In this document: in pieces, positions 18,801 to 28,488 of the stretch
Position numbering within the stretch: the first letter of the stretch is position 1
Layout of the letters: each line of letters opens with the position of its first letter
DNA from: Brevundimonas sp.
Lineage (GTDB): Bacteria > Pseudomonadota > Alphaproteobacteria > Caulobacterales > Caulobacteraceae
Direction of reading: 5' to 3'
DNA: 34,908 nt
Assembly (NCBI RefSeq): GCF_018608325.1
Contig: NZ_JABAZW010000037.1
Span: 18,860-53,767 of the forward strand
Notes under the pieces: model-generated
Told to the model about the DNA's origin: nothing
What the model saw: the letters and a program-made list of their open reading frames with translations, nothing else
Databases searched by the model: none
Made by a program: the position numbers and the translations under genes

Positions 18801-19224
18801 CCGGGCGTTCAGCCTCAGCCGGTTGCGTCGCGGGCGGAGCGGCAGGACGCCTGCGCGGCGTCACGGGGGCGTCCTGCGCTGTGCGCGGCTGACTTGCCCG
18901 GGCGATCAGGTAAACGCCCGAGCCATTGACCCGATACGTCAGGCCAGTGCCGCTCAACAGGGCGCTCAGGGCCTGATCGACGCCGCCCTGACCATGATAG
19001 CCCGCTGTGCGCTTGTTCCGCACCAGATCAGCCGGAAAGACGATGTTACGCCCGCTGTCACGGCTCAGTTTCGAAAGCGCCGCGTTCAGGTCTTGAGCGT
19101 CAATACTGTAGGCGGTCGTGCGATGGGCCTGAACCTGGGCATGAGCAGAAATCGGCGCCATTGCGACGCAGGCGGCGCCCAGCAGAAGAAGCGCCTTCAG
19201 GCGCGGCCCTTTGTTGATCGTCAT
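15871..19224 (-). CDS. TonB-dependent transducer with N-terminal secretin/TonB short (STN) signalling domain (FecA-type)
   Basis: Signal peptide from MTINKGPRLKALLLLGAACVAMAPISAHAQ; STN domain TTAYSIDAQDLNAALSKLSRDSGRNIVFPADLV...ALSALLSGTGLTYRVNGSGVYLI; plug VEDIVVTARRMEERLIDVPVAVSAFSGQQL, LEVLRGPQGTLYGRNATAGVVNM; C-terminus LIGVSIRKGF. Confidence 0.92.
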   Translation of the reverse strand: MTINKGPRLKALLLLGAACVAMAPISAHAQVQAHRTTAYSIDAQDLNAALSKLSRDSGRNIVFPADLVRNKRTAGYHGQGGVDQALSALLSGTGLTYRVNGSGVYLIARASQPRTAQDAPVTPRRRPAAPPATQPAEAERPAVQVEDIVVTARRMEERLIDVPVAVSAFSGQQLEDRKIDGGSELLRAIPNVNYSKDNFTGYNFSIRGIGTKAISVTTDPAVAISFNNTALLRNRLNEQEYFDVQRLEVLRGPQGTLYGRNATAGVVNMLPNLPELQHFSQEAQFEVGNYDSRRARGHINIPLGETFAVRAAVAATRRDGYDENLVTGNSVNGRDLWSTRLGALWKPNDRFSVNLLWEHFEENDNRSRTGKQLCTRGETPDSLTWTDPDGKVRNSTVIANNWTGSSLTPGCQAKSLYTDEAYGAPNGIGFPIVTGLILTTPFATSVSDGAWGNYLFKTHIDPFSSVSGQQSKNLREIETYFDPVFKAKNDVFQLNLEARLTEGLTLYSQTLYMEDSYYGMQDYFRINPQAGLIACAQGRSVLPEWKNLLGACTGAGSDPRGGGTFIDPQLGTLDRLVAIDLSESRSKQWSQEFRLSSAFQGPFNFNLGANYLKFETQEDYYVFSNAFTIAALGQNSADGFNADCTPGPFANPDPNACAYTDPNPIGQLDGEGHNYYRNLNIAKTESWAVFGEGYFILRPDLRVTAGLRYTDDKKTSTPVPTQLLASTGAFSGATVGKGYPRLPDEVHRWGEWTGRLAVDWKPVLPFTDDSLIYASYSRGYKGGGANPRGPDTGMGTNYSPLPTDFAPEFVNAYEIGAKNALMGGRLMLNATAFYYDYKDYQITQVIDRSLHNENFDAKIYGAEFEAAWAPTRNFRLDATLGLLKTKIGAGETSIDVMNRTQGNEDWVVMRPWPTSPATCIVPKQVVGRFIESPSSFKGDQAFVKLLCPGPYIFNIDGMPPGFNPGSLWSMIYGDQWGALEYNPITDAPNQGRGFSADLSGKELPNAPTMTFNIGAQYRINLPAGWDLTLRGDYYRQSDSWMRVYNTEYDRLKSWQNANVSATLANAAENLTVQIYVKNLFDDTPITDGFTGPDEIGNTTNVFTLDPRLIGVSIRKGF

Positions 19225-19325
19225 TGCGGAAATCGCCCCTCTCCGGTCCCCACCACGGAGCCGGTCCCGCAGACAGGAACGGGAGGAGGCGGCAAATCCC
19301 CTCAATCGCCGCCATGAAGTTTTTG

Positions 19326-20333
19326 CTACATCCGCGCGCTGCTGAGGATGGTTCGTCCGTTCGCTGAATGCTTGGCGGACAAGGGAAAAATATCCGTCAT
19401 GGTTTCAGCAAAAGCATCAGCCTCCGTGATGCGGAAAGCGCCGCTGACACGCAGCGCGCCAGCCTGATCATCGCCGACGACCACGGGCTGACGCGTGTAA
19501 CGGCTGATCTCCTCGACGGCTTCTCGAAGCGGCGTTTCGTCGAAATAGACCACGCCGTCACGCCACCCCGCCAGCCGCGCCGTGTCGGCTTTTCGAATAA
19601 CGACGGCCTGTCCGGTATGCGCGGTCATCACCTCGCCTTTTGACAGAATCTGGACGGCGTTCTGGTGTTCGGAGGACACACGCACGACCCCATCCAGCAT
19701 CGCGACCCGCAGCGCATCAGGCAGAAGCAGCACGTCAAAAGCCGTGCCGACTGCAGTGACCTGGCGGCCGTCGGCAAGAACCTCAAAGGGACGGGAGGCG
19801 TCATGCGCAACAGAGAACTGCGCCTGCCCCTTCACCAGCCTCACTGTTCGCGCACGCCTGTCGAAGGCGATTTCAGCCGCGCTGTCGGTGTTCAGGATCA
19901 GCACCGATCCATCAGCCAGAGTGACAGTCGCACGCTCGCCTGCCGCCGTTGCATATTGAGCGATCTGTTCTCTACCGCCCCCGCTGAGCGAAACGCCCAG
20001 AAACTGCCCGGCCCCCCACCAACCAAGCGTGCCGACCAGCACTATCCCCGCCGCCAGTCCTGCCGCCATAGACCGTGCTGACCAGCGCTGTTCGGGCCGC
20101 ACCCTCAATGCCGCCATCCTCATGGCGGTCAGGGCTGCATCGGCTTCATGACGTTTCAGCGCCTGATCGGCTGCGAGCACAGCCTCATAGGCCGCGCGAT
20201 GCTCCGCCGCCTCATCCAGCCATAGGGCCAGCCGCGCCTCATCCTGTGGCCCTAATCCGGTTTCAGCCAGAAGCGCCCATTTGCTGGCCGTTTCGGTCAA
20301 GCCCGAAGCTTGTGAAGACATTTCCCGTCTCAT
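19326..20333 (-). CDS. FecR-family anti-sigma factor / sigma regulator
   Basis: FecR fold GERATVTLADGSVLILNTDSAAEIAFDRRARTVRLVKGQAQFSVAHDASRPFEVLADGRQVTAVGTAFDV; single TM WSARSMAAGLAAGIVLVGTLGWWGAG; C-terminal STN-like segment; ATGA overlap with the sigma gene. Confidence 0.92.
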   Translation of the reverse strand: MRREMSSQASGLTETASKWALLAETGLGPQDEARLALWLDEAAEHRAAYEAVLAADQALKRHEADAALTAMRMAALRVRPEQRWSARSMAAGLAAGIVLVGTLGWWGAGQFLGVSLSGGGREQIAQYATAAGERATVTLADGSVLILNTDSAAEIAFDRRARTVRLVKGQAQFSVAHDASRPFEVLADGRQVTAVGTAFDVLLLPDALRVAMLDGVVRVSSEHQNAVQILSKGEVMTAHTGQAVVIRKADTARLAGWRDGVVYFDETPLREAVEEISRYTRQPVVVGDDQAGALRVSGAFRITEADAFAETMTDIFPLSAKHSANGRTILSSARM

Positions 20334-20887
20334 CGTCCCGCATCCTCGAGACGTGTCGCCAGATGCGCCATGCCCTTCACCAGGCGGCGCTCAACCGTAC
20401 TGATCGAAATTCCTAACCGTCGTGCGATTTCGGCATGGGTCAAGCGCTCCAGCCGTGCAAGCATCACGACATGGCGGGTCCGTTCGGGCAGTTGCTGCAG
20501 GCCTTCGACCAGGCGCCGTAGTTCCTGACGGCCTTCGACAACGCGGTCGACGGCATGATCGGCGACAGCGTGCTGTGCCTCGTCATAGGTCGTATGCCGG
20601 TCTTCCTGGCGTGACCGCGACCGTCGATGCCGGTCAATGGCGACCGAGGCCGCCGCCTCGAACAGGTAGGCTTCCCCATAATCGGCCCGCCCCTCTTCAG
20701 GGCGCCGCGACAGACGCAGGAACACATCCTGCACCGCATCCTCCGCATCGGAAGGCAAAAGGCCCCTGCGCTGAAAATAGCGCAACAGCGCCGGACGCGC
20801 CCGTTGGGACAGGTCCGCCAACGCGCGGCTGCTGCTGTCGCCTTCGTTTCGCAGATCGTCGGCCATGTCTGCCCGCCACCCCGTCAT
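20330..20887 (-). CDS. ECF RNA polymerase sigma factor (FecI-like)
   Basis: Region 2 SDAEDAVQDVFLRLSRRPEEGRADYGEAYLFEAAASVAIDRHRR; region 4 LPERTRHVVMLARLERLTHAEIARRLGISISTVERRLVKGMAHLA; start may be the internal MADDLRNEG. Confidence 0.92.
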   Translation of the reverse strand: MTGWRADMADDLRNEGDSSSRALADLSQRARPALLRYFQRRGLLPSDAEDAVQDVFLRLSRRPEEGRADYGEAYLFEAAASVAIDRHRRSRSRQEDRHTTYDEAQHAVADHAVDRVVEGRQELRRLVEGLQQLPERTRHVVMLARLERLTHAEIARRLGISISTVERRLVKGMAHLATRLEDAGR

Positions 20888-21176
20888 GAACCGCCTCCCT
20901 TCTTACGCGGTTGTTTGCGGACAGATTGTGAAACCCCGCACAATCAGGAACGGATCGCGCGCCAAAACCCTGCATTCGCGCGTACATAGTAGGTTACATC
21001 GCCCATTCGCCATGGATCAGGGCGCAGGCCCGAGCGGAAGTGGAGCCCCCTCGGGAACCGCAACAACCTCGCCGCTACAGTGCTTTTGGGTTAGGGGGCC
21101 TGATCACCCGCTCCAAATTCCAAAGTCACGCAAAAGGGTGGATTGTTTCGTCAACCGATCCTTGGTAGGGTCTTGT

Positions 21177-21266
21177 GTGGCAAATTCTTTCGCCCTTTCC
21201 CTGAATCTTCGCCCGGCTGCGCTCCTGCTCGCCGGGTCGCGACTTATTGGCTGCCGCCGGGACTGA
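21177..21266 (+). CDS. Candidate leucine-rich leader peptide of leuA ([32 protein letters not shown] start assumed)
   Basis: 7 Leu in 29 codons, three of them CTT (expected to be rare at this GC); short ORF ending ~70 nt before leuA; embedded in competing hairpins; weak SD GGTAGGG upstream. Confidence 0.5.
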   Translation: MANSFALSLNLRPAALLLAGSRLIGCRRD

Positions 21267-21281
21267 CGGCTGCCCGGCGGC
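21212..21281 (+). promoter_or_regulatory. Candidate leuA attenuator-like RNA structure
   Basis: Segments CCCGGC (21212-21217), GCCGGG (21231-21236), GCCGCCGGG (21253-21261), CCCGGCGGC (21273-21281): 1:2 and 3:4 pairings are mutually exclusive with 2:4 or 1:3; no U-tract after segment 4. Confidence 0.45.
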
Positions 21282-21337
21282 GGATCACGCCTGTCGTACC
21301 CCCACATATCGCTACGAAGTTCTCAGGAGACGCACCC

Positions 21338-23056
21338 GTGTTGCGCGACCCCTCCATCAAATATCGCCCGTTCCCGACCATTGACCTGCCGGATCGTCAG
21401 TGGCCCAGCCGCACCATCGACAAGGCGCCGCGCTGGCTGTCGACGGATATGCGCGACGGCAATCAGGCCCTGATCGATCCGATGAACGCCGAGAAGAAGC
21501 AGCGCTTCTTCGACCTGCTGGTGAAGATCGGTATCAAGGAGATCGAGGTCGGCTTTCCTTCGGCGGGGGCGACCGAGTTTGACTTCATCAGCGGTCTGGT
21601 GCGCGCGGGCAGCATTCCCGACGATGTGGTGGTGCAGGTGCTGACCCAGGCGCGGGCCGATCTGATCGCCCGGTCGTTCGAAAGCCTGGAGGGGGCCAAG
21701 ACTGCCGTCGTCCATATGTACAACGCCCTGTCGCCGGCGTGGCGCGAGATCGTCTTCGGCATGGACCGTGCGGGCATCAAACAGATCGCCATCGACGGCA
21801 TGTCGCGGATGCGTGAGGAGGCCGAGCGCCGCCCCGACACCGACTGGCGTTTCGAATACAGCCCCGAGACCTTCTCCACCGCCGAACTGGATTACAGCCT
21901 AGAGGTCTGCGAGGCGGTTCTGGACGTGATCGAGCCGACGCCCGAGAAGCCGATCATCTTCAACCTGCCGGCCACCATCGAGGCGGCGACGCCGAACATC
22001 TATGCCGATCAGGTCGAATGGTTCTGCCGCAACATCTCGCGCCGCGACAGCGTGATCGTCTCGGTCCACCCGCACAATGACCGGGGCACCGGCGTGGCGG
22101 CGGCGGAGCTGTCGGTCATGGCGGGCGCCGATCGGGTCGAGGGCTGCCTGTTCGGCAATGGTGAGCGCACTGGCAATGTCGATCTGGTGACCCTGGCGCT
22201 GAATCTGTACACGCAAGGGATCGATCCCGAGTTGGACTTCTCGGACATGGATGCGGTGATCCAGACGGTCGAGCACTGCAACGCCCTGCCGGTCCACCCG
22301 CGCCACCCCTATGCCGGAGAACTGGTCTTCACCGCCTTCTCGGGCAGTCACCAGGACGCGATCAAGAAGGGCTTTGCGGCTCAGGCCAGGCGCAACGACC
22401 ACATCTGGAACGTGCCGTATCTGCCCATCGATCCGGCCGATCTGGGCCGGTCTTATGAGGCGGTGATCCGCGTGAACTCCCAGTCCGGCAAGGGTGGCTT
22501 CGCCTGGGTGCTGGAACAGGACAAGGGGCTGAAACTGCCCAAGCGGATGCAGGCCGATTTCAGCCAGCATGTTCAGGCCTATGCGGACGAAGTGGGGCGC
22601 GAACTGACCGCCGCCGACATCTGGGACGTGTTCCGTTCGGTCTATGCGCCGGAAGGCGGCAACGGCCCGTTCGCGCTGGTGGACTATGAGGAAGGCCGCT
22701 CGGCGCCGGGGCAGGAGCGCCGCTTCACGGGCCGCATCCGTCTGAACGGCGAGGAGCGCCGGATCTCAGGGCGCGGCAACGGTTTCCTGTCCAGCGTTCT
22801 GGACGCCCTGCGCGAAGACTGCGGTCTGGTGCTGGATATTGAGGACTACCACGAACACGCGATCGGCCACGGCGGCGACGCCCAGGCGGCGGCCTATGTC
22901 GAATGCCGCACGGCCGACGGCCGCACCATCTTCGGCGTGGCGACTGACCCGGACGTGGCCACCGCCTCGCTGAAGGCTCTGCTGGGCGCCGCCAACCGCG
23001 CCGATGCGGCGGGCGTTCAGGCGGCGGAGAAGGCGCTGAGCCTCGCGGACAGCTAG
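21338..23056 (+). CDS. leuA: 2-isopropylmalate synthase
   Basis: GTG start with RBS aggaga; [111 protein letters not shown], plus C-terminal regulatory domain. Confidence 0.95.
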   Translation: MLRDPSIKYRPFPTIDLPDRQWPSRTIDKAPRWLSTDMRDGNQALIDPMNAEKKQRFFDLLVKIGIKEIEVGFPSAGATEFDFISGLVRAGSIPDDVVVQVLTQARADLIARSFESLEGAKTAVVHMYNALSPAWREIVFGMDRAGIKQIAIDGMSRMREEAERRPDTDWRFEYSPETFSTAELDYSLEVCEAVLDVIEPTPEKPIIFNLPATIEAATPNIYADQVEWFCRNISRRDSVIVSVHPHNDRGTGVAAAELSVMAGADRVEGCLFGNGERTGNVDLVTLALNLYTQGIDPELDFSDMDAVIQTVEHCNALPVHPRHPYAGELVFTAFSGSHQDAIKKGFAAQARRNDHIWNVPYLPIDPADLGRSYEAVIRVNSQSGKGGFAWVLEQDKGLKLPKRMQADFSQHVQAYADEVGRELTAADIWDVFRSVYAPEGGNGPFALVDYEEGRSAPGQERRFTGRIRLNGEERRISGRGNGFLSSVLDALREDCGLVLDIEDYHEHAIGHGGDAQAAAYVECRTADGRTIFGVATDPDVATASLKALLGAANRADAAGVQAAEKALSLADS

Positions 23057-23079
23057 GGCAATCGACGGCTTGTAAGAAA

Positions 23080-23209
23080 CCGTCATTCCGGGGCGTCCGA
23101 AGGACGAACCCGGAACCCAGGAGTTCACACCAAGCTTCGAATGCGTCCAGCGATGCGATTATGGTCCTGGGTTCCGGGTTCTTCGCTCCGCTCAGCCCCG
23201 GAATGACGG
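23080..23209. repeat. Long nested inverted repeat (palindromic intergenic element), possibly a bidirectional terminator
   Basis: Outer arms CCGTCATTCCGGGGC (23080-23094) / GCCCCGGAATGACGG (23195-23209); perfect 17-bp inner arms GAACCCGGAACCCAGGA (23106-23122) / TCCTGGGTTCCGGGTTC (23165-23181); sits between convergent genes. Confidence 0.88.
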
Positions 23210-23266
23210 GTTAAAACGTCAGCCAAATGAAGGTCGATTGAACCCAGGCCTTTTCTCTTCACCAGA

Positions 23267-24283
23267 TCAGTAGGCTTCGATCTGCGGCTCGTCTTTCAGG
23301 CGGGCCGCATTTTCGCGGGCGTAGCGCTGGGCGATGATGGTGCAGGCGAACAGCTGAATCTGGTGGAACAGCATGATCGGCAGGACGATCAGCGGCACCG
23401 AGGCGCTGGCGAACAGGATGCCGGCCATCGGGATGCCGCTGGCCATGCTTTTCTTTGAACCGCAGAACAGGATGACGATCCGGTCGGGCCGGTCGAACTT
23501 CAGCGCGCGTCCCGCCAAGAGGGTCAGGCCGAGAACCAGCCCCAGCAGCACGATATTCAGGCCGATCACCTTGGCTAGGTCGGCAGGTGCGACATGGGAC
23601 CAGACTCCGGCGACCATGCCCTCGCTGAAGGCGGCATAGACGATCAGCAGGATCGAGCCGCGGTCCACCAGCCCGGTCAGCTTGGCGTTGCGGGTCAGCC
23701 AGCCCAGCAGCAGCGGACGGCACAACTGGCCCACGGCGAAGGGCGCCAGGATCTGCAGGCCGATGTCGATGATGGACTGAAGATGGATGCCGCCGCCTGA
23801 GCTCCCGCCAGCGCTTCCGATCAGCAGGGCGACCAGCAGGGGGGTGACCACCACGCCGATCAGGTTCGACAGACTGGCGCTGGTCAGGGCGCCGGGGACG
23901 TTGCCGCCCGCGATGGAGGTGAAGGCGATCGAGGACTGCACCGTGGACGGCAGCAGGCACAGGAACATCATCCCGGTCAGCAGATCAGGCTGCAGCGACC
24001 CACGCATCAGGAAGACCAGCCCCAGTCCCAGAAGCGGGAACAACAGGAAGGTGCTGAGGAAGACGGTCCCCTGCAGCCGCCAGTGCATCAGGCCCGCCGC
24101 GATGGCCGCAGGCGACATCCGCGCGCCATACAGGAAGAACAGCAGGGCGATGGCGACCTTGACCACCACGTCCATAATGACCGCGCCCTGGCCGCTGGCG
24201 GGCAGCAGGGCCGCCAGAACCACCATGCCGATCAGGGGCAGAAGATAGCCGTCGATGGGCAGGCGGGACAGGAAACGAGGCAT
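23267..24283 (-). CDS. Bile acid:sodium symporter family (BASS/SBF-like) transporter
   Basis: MPRFLSRLPIDGYLLPLIGMVVLAALLPASGQG...FFLYGARMSPAAIAAGLMHWRLQ...LCLLPSTVQSSIAFTSIAGGNVPGALTSASLSNLIGV...LFCGSKKSMASGIPMAGILF; 10-TM pattern. Confidence 0.88.
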   Translation of the reverse strand: MPRFLSRLPIDGYLLPLIGMVVLAALLPASGQGAVIMDVVVKVAIALLFFLYGARMSPAAIAAGLMHWRLQGTVFLSTFLLFPLLGLGLVFLMRGSLQPDLLTGMMFLCLLPSTVQSSIAFTSIAGGNVPGALTSASLSNLIGVVVTPLLVALLIGSAGGSSGGGIHLQSIIDIGLQILAPFAVGQLCRPLLLGWLTRNAKLTGLVDRGSILLIVYAAFSEGMVAGVWSHVAPADLAKVIGLNIVLLGLVLGLTLLAGRALKFDRPDRIVILFCGSKKSMASGIPMAGILFASASVPLIVLPIMLFHQIQLFACTIIAQRYARENAARLKDEPQIEAY

Positions 24284-24328
24284 GGACGGCTCAGGCTGCG
24301 GCGGGTCGCCGCACTGATAGGCCGCTAT

Positions 24329-24351
24329 GGCCCGGGGTTGAAGCCCGGGCC
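24329..24351. repeat. Intergenic hairpin between acs and the BASS gene
   Basis: GGCCCGGG-GTTGAAG-CCCGGGCC, perfect 8-bp stem; no U-run on the minus strand. Confidence 0.6.
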
Positions 24352-24381
24352 TTGATTAAGCGCCCATTCAGAGGACTGAAA

Positions 24382-26337
<1,956 letters not shown>

Positions 26338-26341
26338 CAGA

Positions 26342-27709
26342 TCAGAATCCGTATTTTGCGAACAGGATAAGACGGGTCATGTCGCCGCTCGCACCGGTCT
26401 CGATTTCGCGATCCGCGAACATCAGTTCGGCGCCCAGATCAAAGGCAGCAACCGGCGACCAGATCAAGTTCGCATGCAGGCTCTGGGCGGATCGGTTGAC
26501 GCTCAGGCCGGTGATCGAGGTGTCATTGTCCACCCGCTGGGCGGACCAGACCAGGTTCGTGCGCACGCCCGGCGCCCAGACGTGGCGATAGGCGGCGAAC
26601 CCGGCGACCACGCCGATGGCCTCCAGATCGCCCGACGCGGTCAGGACGGCGTCGTTCGAGAAGTTGAGCCCCAGATAGCGGCCAATCCCTTCGCCACCGC
26701 TCAGCATCAGGCGGATATCGTCCTTGTCCCCGACCTTGATCTTGGCCGAGGCCGACAGGCCCCAGCCGGTCGTGGTCGCATCAATATTGGTGGCGGTGTT
26801 CTGGTGTTTCAACTGGCGCAGCAGGCCCGCGAACTGCACATCGCCCCAGGGGCGCGAGACGGCATAGCGCGCCGTCACGTCCGGCAGGCTGTTGGAATTG
26901 TTCAGGATACGCACCCCGCCGCCAAAGGGGGTGACGGTCGTCTCCGGGTTCTCGACCGAAAGGGACAGGGGGCCGCGCGTATAGCGGACCTGGGCCTGAC
27001 GCACGAAGACCGTGCCTTCCGCCGCGCCGATGAAGTCGGCGGATTCGGGCAGGACGGCGGTGTTCTGGAAGTTCGACCACTCCTGACCGAACAGCCAGTT
27101 GTCGATGGTGACGAAGGCGCGGCGCAGGGCCGGATTGGCCGGGCTGGTGGTGCGCTGGTCCGTGACGCCGGGCAGGGTCTGGAAGTCCATCTCCAGCCGC
27201 GTGCCGATCTTGTGGCCGCCGACCAGTCCGTCGGTGGTCAGCCAGAACCGGGTCTGGCGGGCGTTGAAATCTGTCGCCGCATCCTCGCGCTGGCCGCCGA
27301 TGGGGACCGAGCCGGGGACGTGGAATTCGCGTAAGGAATCGCCGTTCAGCGGGGCGCCGTCAGAATAGCGCGAAACGGAGGCGTCCAGTTTTATGAAGCC
27401 GCCGAACCGGACCGTATGATCCCCGATGCGGAAGCCTTCGCTTAGCGGCGCGGGTGCGGCGGCCTGTTGAACCGGCGTCGGAGGAGAGGCGGCGGGCCGC
27501 GTCTCCAACCGCAGGATGTCCTGCTGTTGCGCCGCCTGTTGGGTGCGCGAGGCGACGACTTCGGTCTTCAGCATATTCAGCTCGGCCTCAAGCTGGGCGA
27601 TGCGGGCTTCGAGCGCGGCCTGACCGCCGCCGTTCTGGGCCGAGGCGGCGCCGGGCGTGATCAGTAGGGCGGCGACAGCCGACCCCGCCATAAGGCTGGT
27701 CTTGATCAT
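26342..27709 (-). CDS. DcaP-like trimeric outer-membrane porin
   Basis: [25 protein letters not shown] signal; coiled coil [43 protein letters not shown]...[12 protein letters not shown]-terminal LILFAKYGF; stop 4 nt before the acs ATG. Confidence 0.82.
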   Translation of the reverse strand: MIKTSLMAGSAVAALLITPGAASAQNGGGQAALEARIAQLEAELNMLKTEVVASRTQQAAQQQDILRLETRPAASPPTPVQQAAAPAPLSEGFRIGDHTVRFGGFIKLDASVSRYSDGAPLNGDSLREFHVPGSVPIGGQREDAATDFNARQTRFWLTTDGLVGGHKIGTRLEMDFQTLPGVTDQRTTSPANPALRRAFVTIDNWLFGQEWSNFQNTAVLPESADFIGAAEGTVFVRQAQVRYTRGPLSLSVENPETTVTPFGGGVRILNNSNSLPDVTARYAVSRPWGDVQFAGLLRQLKHQNTATNIDATTTGWGLSASAKIKVGDKDDIRLMLSGGEGIGRYLGLNFSNDAVLTASGDLEAIGVVAGFAAYRHVWAPGVRTNLVWSAQRVDNDTSITGLSVNRSAQSLHANLIWSPVAAFDLGAELMFADREIETGASGDMTRLILFAKYGF

Positions 27710-27800
27710 CTGGAGTCCTCCCGCGCCTGTCTTGTGCAGGCGTGCGTTCCTCGAACCTTTTCTCCTTGAGGTGGTGGAGGCCATTGGCCATTGGTCTAGT

Positions 27801-27816
27801 TTCGACCAAAGTCGAA
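27801..27816. promoter_or_regulatory. Candidate regulator-binding dyad between porin-acs and the crbR-like gene
   Basis: TTCGAC-CAAA-GTCGAA, perfect 6-bp inverted repeat in the divergent promoter region. Confidence 0.45.
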
Positions 27817-27873
27817 CCGCGCCATGATGTCGCCAATGCGGACGACAGAAGGCCGCGCATGGGAAGGACGCCT

Positions 27874-28488
27874 ATGGATCGCATCGTCATCGCTGACGAC
27901 CATCCCCTGTTCCGCGCCGCCTTGCGGTCCGCCCTCGACAAGGCGGCGCCGGGATCGACGGTCGAGGAATGCGCTAGCCTGGCGGAGGCCAAGGCCGCCA
28001 TGAAATCGGCCCCGGTGGACCTGTTACTGCTGGATCTGAAACTGTCGGACAGCGAGGGGATGGCCGGGCTGGCCGCCGTCCGCGCCGAATATCCGGCGGT
28101 GCCGGTCGCCGTGATTTCGGCCAGCGAGGACGCGCCGGTGGTGCGTCACGCCCTGGGGCTGGGCGCTGCGGGCTTCATCCCCAAATCCGCCGCCCTGCCG
28201 CAGATGGTCGAGGCCATCGCCGCAATCCTGGCGGGCGACAGCTGGGCGCCGGACCTGCCCGAAATCGAGGATGCGGATGATCTGGCCGCGCGTGTCTCCA
28301 GCCTGACCCCGTCGCAACTGCGCATTCTTGAGGGGCTGAAGGCCGGGCGCCTGAACAAACAGATCGCCTTCGACCTGGGCGTCTCCGAGGCCACCATCAA
28401 GGCGCACCTGACCAGCGTGTTCCGCAAGCTGGGCGTCCATAACCGCACACAGGCCGTGATCCTGGCCAAGCAGTTGGACCCCAACTAG
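27874..28488 (+). CDS. crbR: LuxR-family response regulator (CrbR/ErdR-like)
   Basis: Start MDRIVIADDHPLFRAALRSAL; REC phosphoacceptor LLLLDLKLSD; HTH LTPSQLRILEGLKAGRLNKQIAFDLGVSEATIKAHLTSVFRKLGVHNRTQAV; adjacent to acs and the SLC5-HK. Confidence 0.85.
   Translation: MDRIVIADDHPLFRAALRSALDKAAPGSTVEECASLAEAKAAMKSAPVDLLLLDLKLSDSEGMAGLAAVRAEYPAVPVAVISASEDAPVVRHALGLGAAGFIPKSAALPQMVEAIAAILAGDSWAPDLPEIEDADDLAARVSSLTPSQLRILEGLKAGRLNKQIAFDLGVSEATIKAHLTSVFRKLGVHNRTQAVILAKQLDPN

Noticed and set aside
21029-21060. Possible SRP RNA or known riboswitch upstream of leuA
   Set aside because: Lacks the conserved SRP GGAAGGAAGCA loop and I could not match any known riboswitch core
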